A stretch of DNA of 64,000 nucleotides from Jiangella alba (GTDB lineage Bacteria > Actinomycetota > Actinomycetes > Jiangellales > Jiangellaceae), in the NCBI RefSeq assembly GCF_900106035.1, contig NZ_FNUC01000003.1, positions 2,163,501 to 2,227,500 of the forward strand, in the 5' to 3' direction. The translations under genes and the position numbers were made by a program. Of the stretch, positions 60,535 through 64,000 are shown piece by piece (the first letter of the stretch is position 1; each line of letters starts with the position of its first letter). The notes beneath the pieces were generated by a model, which worked only from the letters and a program-made list of their open reading frames with translations, did no database searches and had not been told where the DNA came from.

Positions 60535-60882
60535 ATGAACTGGTTGGCAGCCCGCCGCAGACGCAGTATCGCCCAGCGGGAGCTCGTGTTGCTCTCCGCA
60601 CTGATCGGCGTGGACGCAGCACCCCGATGGACGCCGGGCCGGCTCGCCGAGATCGACCAGCACGCCGCCGCGGTCCGCGACATCCTCGTCCTGGACGGCC
60701 ACGGCCTTGGCCCGATCGCCCTCGCCGACTACGCGCGCGGCGTCGAGGACGTCGCACGGGAGGGCGGCTGGCGCCCCGGCGCCGACGACTGGGTGTCGCT
60801 GCGCCTGGCCGGCGTGTGCCTGCTGGCCATGGCCGGTGGGGCCATGGCCAGCATCGCGGACGGCGACGCCGCGCTCTCCTGA
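60535..60882 (+). CDS. DUF6401-family protein
   Basis: 115 residues from ATG 60535; the frame is open upstream, but that part is gene remnant. It was recognised by PGRLAEIDQHAAAVRDILVL, a C-terminal DWVSLRLAGVCLLAMAGG and a hydrophobic Ala-rich tail. DUF6401 proteins occur in actinomycetes, sometimes near natural-product genes, with no known activity. It appears to be a single gene, convergent with the mechanosensitive-channel gene. Confidence 0.7.
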   Translation: MNWLAARRRRSIAQRELVLLSALIGVDAAPRWTPGRLAEIDQHAAAVRDILVLDGHGLGPIALADYARGVEDVAREGGWRPGADDWVSLRLAGVCLLAMAGGAMASIADGDAALS

Positions 60883-60900
60883 GCGGCGCCACCGCCGCTC

Positions 60901-61767
60901 CTACGGGTAGTCCCGCGGCGACGAACCCGGGTACGGCGTGGAGGCGTCCGGCCCCGTGCCCGTGTGCCGGCCGGTGCCGGCCGGCGGCGCGCTCGTCGTC
61001 GACGGCGTCCCGCTCGGCGGCATCTCCGACGGCGGTACGCCGGCCGGCGCCTCCTGCGCCCGCAACGCGTCCTCGCGGCCGCGCTGGTAGGCCTCGGTGC
61101 GCGTCCGCGCCTCCGGGATCTCCCGCTCGGCCCGGCTCAGCCAGCGCTCCCAGCGCTGCTCCATCGGCCGCAGCATCCCACCGCCGACACCGACGACGAT
61201 CACGCCGGCGACCGTGGCGAGCACCGCGATCAGCACCGGGGTCGTCACGGTCGTGGCGACGCCAATCTGGTTCAGCGCGGCGATCACCCCGAGGGCGATG
61301 ACGAAGACCTGCACGATCCGAGCGACCATGCGGCCGTAGCTCAGCCCGCTCAGCGCACTGCCGACGAGGTCGCCGAGCGCGCTGGCGATAGCCGTCGCCA
61401 CCACGACGATGACGACCGCGACGATCGCCTGCGGCAGCCAGGCCACGATGTCGGACAGCAGGTCGCTCACCGGGTTGGGACCGAAGACGCCGAACGCCAT
61501 CTGCAACGCGAGCAGCAGCACCGCGTAGTAGACCAAGGTCGCGATCAGGCCGCTGGCGTCGTACTTCGACTGCGCCAACGCCCGCCGGACCCCGCCGCGC
61601 TCGACGGCGCGGTCGAAGCCGACCCGCTCGAGCACCACGTCGACCAGCTTGCGCAGCGCCTTCGCCACGAGCCAGCCGATGAACAGGATCACCAGGAACG
61701 CGGCGAACTTGGGCAGGAACGTGATCACGGCGTTGAGGGCGTCGTCCCACGATTGCGTGATGTCCAT
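60901..61767 (-). CDS. Mechanosensitive-channel-like membrane protein (TM-helix/MscS-related)
   Basis: 288 residues from ATG 61767. The N-terminal FLPKFAAFLVILFIGWLVAK helix is followed by VDVVLERVGFDRAVERGG, then repeated hydrophobic segments (IATLVYYAVLLLALQMAFG, AIVAVVIVVVATAIASALGD, IVQVFVIALGVIAALNQIG). This is the pattern of actinobacterial 'conserved TM helix' proteins related to MscS. The C-terminus is a long polar, Pro/Thr/Ser-rich cytoplasmic tail. It has no MscS beta-domain, so gating is uncertain. Confidence 0.82.
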   Translation of the reverse strand: MDITQSWDDALNAVITFLPKFAAFLVILFIGWLVAKALRKLVDVVLERVGFDRAVERGGVRRALAQSKYDASGLIATLVYYAVLLLALQMAFGVFGPNPVSDLLSDIVAWLPQAIVAVVIVVVATAIASALGDLVGSALSGLSYGRMVARIVQVFVIALGVIAALNQIGVATTVTTPVLIAVLATVAGVIVVGVGGGMLRPMEQRWERWLSRAEREIPEARTRTEAYQRGREDALRAQEAPAGVPPSEMPPSGTPSTTSAPPAGTGRHTGTGPDASTPYPGSSPRDYP

Positions 61768-61888
61768 CCGGCTCACATCCTTCCGGGCCGGGTCGGCGAG
61801 CCGTCCGTCGGCCGCCGGCCGCATGCCCTACCGGCACGCGGGACGCGTACCCCAGCGGCTCCGATCCCACGCATCCGGGGCAAAACGG

Positions 61889-62101
61889 GAGCTCATCGAG
61901 GCGCGCGGCCTGGCCTCCGGCGCCTGGCGCGGCGTCGTCCCGCGTCAGGGATAGTCCGGGTCAGGACGGCGCGGGCAGCGGGGATTCGGCCAGTGCCCGG
62001 GCGACGGCGACGAGGTTGGTCGCAGGGCGGCCCACGCACGTCGGGCTCGCGACGACGAGGATCTCGGCGGCGAGGATCGCATCGTGCACGCGCGGCCACT
62101 C
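61889..62101. pseudogene. Decayed partial duplication of the SRPBCC/flavodoxin-like gene pair
   Basis: 61889 to about 62024 closely matches 54604 to about 54738 (end of the SRPBCC gene, its stop, then the 3' end of the flavodoxin-like gene). From about 62025 to 62101 it matches 55025-55101, an internal part of the flavodoxin-like gene. About 286 bp between the two blocks are missing. Neither gene is intact, since both lack their 5' halves. It is a recombination relic. Confidence 0.8.
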
Positions 62102-62211
62102 AACGTCGTCCTGGCCGCACGACACCTGCCGTGTCGGGTTTCGGTTGACACCGCCGTCCTGCAGAGACCTTATGAGGGGCTGGGTCTGGACCTGACCTAC
62201 GAGCCCCTGGC

Positions 62212-62237
62212 ACATCAGCTCCGGGCGGAGCTGATGT
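62212..62237 (-). terminator. Hairpin terminator downstream of tRNA-Leu
   Basis: ACATCAGCTCC (62212-62222) and GGAGCTGATGT (62227-62237) form a perfect 11-bp stem around a GGGC loop, 22 nt past the 3' end of the leftward tRNA. No T-run follows. Confidence 0.5.
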
Positions 62238-62259
62238 CTTGGAATGAGATCCAGAAGAG

Positions 62260-62344
62260 TGTCCGAGGGGGGACTTGAACCCCCACCCCCTTGACGGGGA
62301 CTAGCACCTCAAGCTAGCGCGTCTGCCTATTCCGCCACCCGGAC
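62260..62344 (-). tRNA. tRNA-Leu (anticodon GAG)
   Basis: 85 nt on the minus strand. The acceptor stem is GTCCGGG/CTCGGAC with discriminator A. The D-arm region is GGCGGAATAGGCAGACGC. The anticodon stem CTAGC/GCTAG encloses TTGAGGT with anticodon GAG. The long variable arm is CCCCGTCAAGGGG-like, as in class II tRNAs, and the T-arm is GGGGGTTCAAGTCCCCCC. CCA is not encoded. Confidence 0.95.
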
Positions 62345-62545
62345 TTTGCGGCGCCCTCGTGCAGCGCCAGCGGCTGCGTAACCATACCAAACTCGCGGGG
62401 TCCTCTGTCCAACCAGGGACCGTACGACGCGCCGAGGGAGTTGGGCGGGATGGGCCGCCCGGCCACGTGATCATGTCTATGCTCGAACCCAACGCCCCGC
62501 GCAGGGGAGAGGCGGGGCTGCCGACCACGAGGAATCGAGGGGCGG

Positions 62546-64000
62546 ATGGCCGGACCGGCGCGCGAACGAGGGGTGGACGGGCCGGCCTCGGCGGCCCTGT
62601 TGAAGGCCGGGAGGTTCTTCACCCGCTGGGACGAGTCCGGCGACGGGCGGGTGGTGTTCCGGGACGGGGGCCGGCAGGGCGACGTGTTCTATCGGGACCG
62701 GTGGAGCCACGACAAGGTGGTCCGGTCGACCCACGGGGTGAACTGCACGGGGTCGTGCTCGTGGAAGGTGTACGTCAAGGACGGCATCATCACCTGGGAG
62801 ACGCAGCAGACGGATTATCCGTCGGTGGGGCCGGACCGGCCCGAGTACGAACCGAGAGGCTGCCCGCGGGGCGCGGCCTTCAGCTGGTACACCTACTCGC
62901 CGACGCGGGTGCGGTACCCGTACGTGCGCGGTGTGCTCCTGGACCTGTACCGCGAGGCGAAGCAGCGCCTCGGCGACCCCGTCCTGGCGTGGGCCGACAT
63001 CACGGGCGACGACGAGAAGCGGCGCAGCTACCAGCGGGCGCGGGGCAAGGGCGGGCTCGTGAGAGCCAGCTGGGACGAGGCCATCGAGATCGCCGCCGCG
63101 GCGCACGTGCACACGATCAAGGAGTACGGGCCGGACCGCTGCGCCGGCTTCTCGCCCATCCCGGCCATGTCCATGGTCTCGCACGCCATCGGGACGCGGT
63201 TCGTGCAGCTCATCGGCGGCGTCATGACGTCGTTCTACGACTGGTACGCCGACCTCCCGGTGGCCAGCCCGCAGGTCTTCGGCGATCAGACGGACGTGCC
63301 GGAGTCGGGGGACTGGTGGGACGCGACGTATCTGATGATGTGGGGCTCGAACGTCCCCGTCACGCGCACGCCCGACGCCCACTGGATGGCGGAGGTCCGC
63401 TACCGCGGCACGAAGGTCGTCACGGTCAGCCCCGACTACGCCGACAACACCAAGTTCGCCGACGAGTGGATGCCGGCCCAGGCGGGCACCGACGCCGCGC
63501 TGGCGATGGCGATGGGCCACGTGGTGCTGAAAGAGCACTTCGTCGACGATCAGACTCCGTTCTTCGCCGACTACGTCCGCAGCTACACCGACCTGCCGAT
63601 GCTCATCCGGCTCGAGCCGCACGAGCGGGGCGGCCTGACCCCCGGCAAGTTCCTCACCGCGGCCGACCTCGGGCACGAGGCGGCAGAGGACCAGTGGAAG
63701 ACGGTGGTGCTGGACGAGGGCACCGGCGAGCCGCGGGTCCCGAACGGCTCCATCGGGTTCCGGTACGCGGAGTCCGGCAAGGGCCGCTGGAACCTCGACC
63801 TCGACGGCGTCACCCCGGCGCTCAGCATGGCCGGCGACGAAGCGACGGCCGTCGAGGTCCTCCTCCCGGCCTTCACGAATCCCGACGGCTCCGGCGACGT
63901 GCTGCGGCGCGGCGTGCCGGCCCGCCGCGTCGGCGGGCACCTGGTGACGACGGTGCTCGACCTCATGCTCGCCCAGTACGGCGTGCGGCGGCCGGAGCTC
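62546..64000 (+). CDS. narG: Respiratory nitrate reductase alpha subunit, N-terminal part (gene runs off the window)
   Basis: 485 codons from ATG 62546 to the window edge, with no stop. The FS0 [4Fe-4S] ligands are His63, Cys67, Cys71 and Cys106, with the same spacing as E. coli NarG His49/Cys53/Cys57/Cys92. The molybdenum ligand is Asp232 in SFYDWYADLP. VRSTHGVNCTGSCSWKVYV and THGVN-type context are clear NarG features. This subunit reduces nitrate with the bis-MGD cofactor on the cytoplasmic face. It presumably heads a narGHJI operon. The 201 bp upstream hold the tRNA flank and no identified operator. Confidence 0.96.
   Translation, partial: MAGPARERGVDGPASAALLKAGRFFTRWDESGDGRVVFRDGGRQGDVFYRDRWSHDKVVRSTHGVNCTGSCSWKVYVKDGIITWETQQTDYPSVGPDRPEYEPRGCPRGAAFSWYTYSPTRVRYPYVRGVLLDLYREAKQRLGDPVLAWADITGDDEKRRSYQRARGKGGLVRASWDEAIEIAAAAHVHTIKEYGPDRCAGFSPIPAMSMVSHAIGTRFVQLIGGVMTSFYDWYADLPVASPQVFGDQTDVPESGDWWDATYLMMWGSNVPVTRTPDAHWMAEVRYRGTKVVTVSPDYADNTKFADEWMPAQAGTDAALAMAMGHVVLKEHFVDDQTPFFADYVRSYTDLPMLIRLEPHERGGLTPGKFLTAADLGHEAAEDQWKTVVLDEGTGEPRVPNGSIGFRYAESGKGRWNLDLDGVTPALSMAGDEATAVEVLLPAFTNPDGSGDVLRRGVPARRVGGHLVTTVLDLMLAQYGVRRPEL

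Noticed and set aside
1-64000. CRISPR arrays or cas genes
   Set aside because: No regularly spaced short repeats and no Cas-like proteins were seen; the only repeats are those described at 3.0 kb, 24.66/45.84 kb and 54.6/61.9 kb.

Overview
The window looks like 64 kb of a very GC-rich actinomycete chromosome. The evidence is strong G/C at third codon positions, frequent GTG starts (one apparent TTG), ATGA/GTGA stop-start overlaps, an ECF42-type sigma factor with its YCII/DGPF partner, a SigB/SigF-class sigma factor, and small families typical of Actinobacteria (DUF6098, DUF6401, DUF6766-like). The genus cannot be fixed from the sequence. No rRNA, CRISPR array, integrase or transposase was seen. 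There is one tRNA, Leu(GAG).

Region 1 (1-19.2 kb) is a peptide and ester utilisation locus. The 3' end of an aldehyde dehydrogenase is followed by a prolyl-oligopeptidase (S9/DPP-IV) enzyme. A tight leftward operon (11634 to 3303) encodes a lipoprotein oligopeptide-binding protein, two permeases, two ATPases, an S15/CocE hydrolase, an SDR and a GntR/FCD regulator. A rightward operon opposite it encodes a class-C beta-lactamase-fold hydrolase, two more S9 paralogues and a DUF885 metallopeptidase-like protein. A 300-bp block of nested palindromic repeats lies at 3.0-3.3 kb.

Region 2 (19.3-24.5 kb) holds single genes: an orphan CobK/CbiJ-like protein, an aminoglycoside-phosphotransferase-like kinase, the ECF42/YCII pair, an SDR lacking its catalytic Tyr/Lys, and an unknown protein.

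Region 3 (24.66-45.90 kb) is a sugar-catabolic module framed by two 64-bp direct repeats (57/64 identical). Its leftward arm has LplB/LplC-like permeases and a lipoprotein, an FGGY kinase, an HpcH/HpaI aldolase, a BNR sialidase-like enzyme, two Tat-exported beta-helix proteins, a GH29 alpha-L-fucosidase and a serine hydrolase. Its rightward arm has an RpiR-type regulator fused to an alpha/beta-hydrolase, an unknown alpha-helical enzyme, an RraA-family protein, an aldo/keto reductase and a frameshifted glycosidase. Together these suggest uptake and oxidative breakdown of fucose- or rhamnose-containing glycans.

Region 4 (46.1-50.25 kb) is one large gene of visibly lower GC. It encodes a 1386-residue NTPase with an N-terminal P-loop and a C-terminal PD-(D/E)XK nuclease signature, the best candidate here for an undescribed, possibly anti-phage, system.

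Region 5 (50.4-62.1 kb) looks like a stress and detoxification cluster around a SigB/SigF-class sigma gene: a pyruvate-oxidase-like enzyme, a frameshifted topoisomerase IB, SRPBCC, flavodoxin-like, CYP152 peroxygenase-like, glyoxalase-like, hemerythrin and mechanosensitive-channel proteins. Several of these genes have a GGGTAC box 26-41 nt upstream. The region also carries gene remnants and a decayed partial duplication. The window ends with tRNA-Leu(GAG) and the first 485 codons of nitrate reductase narG.
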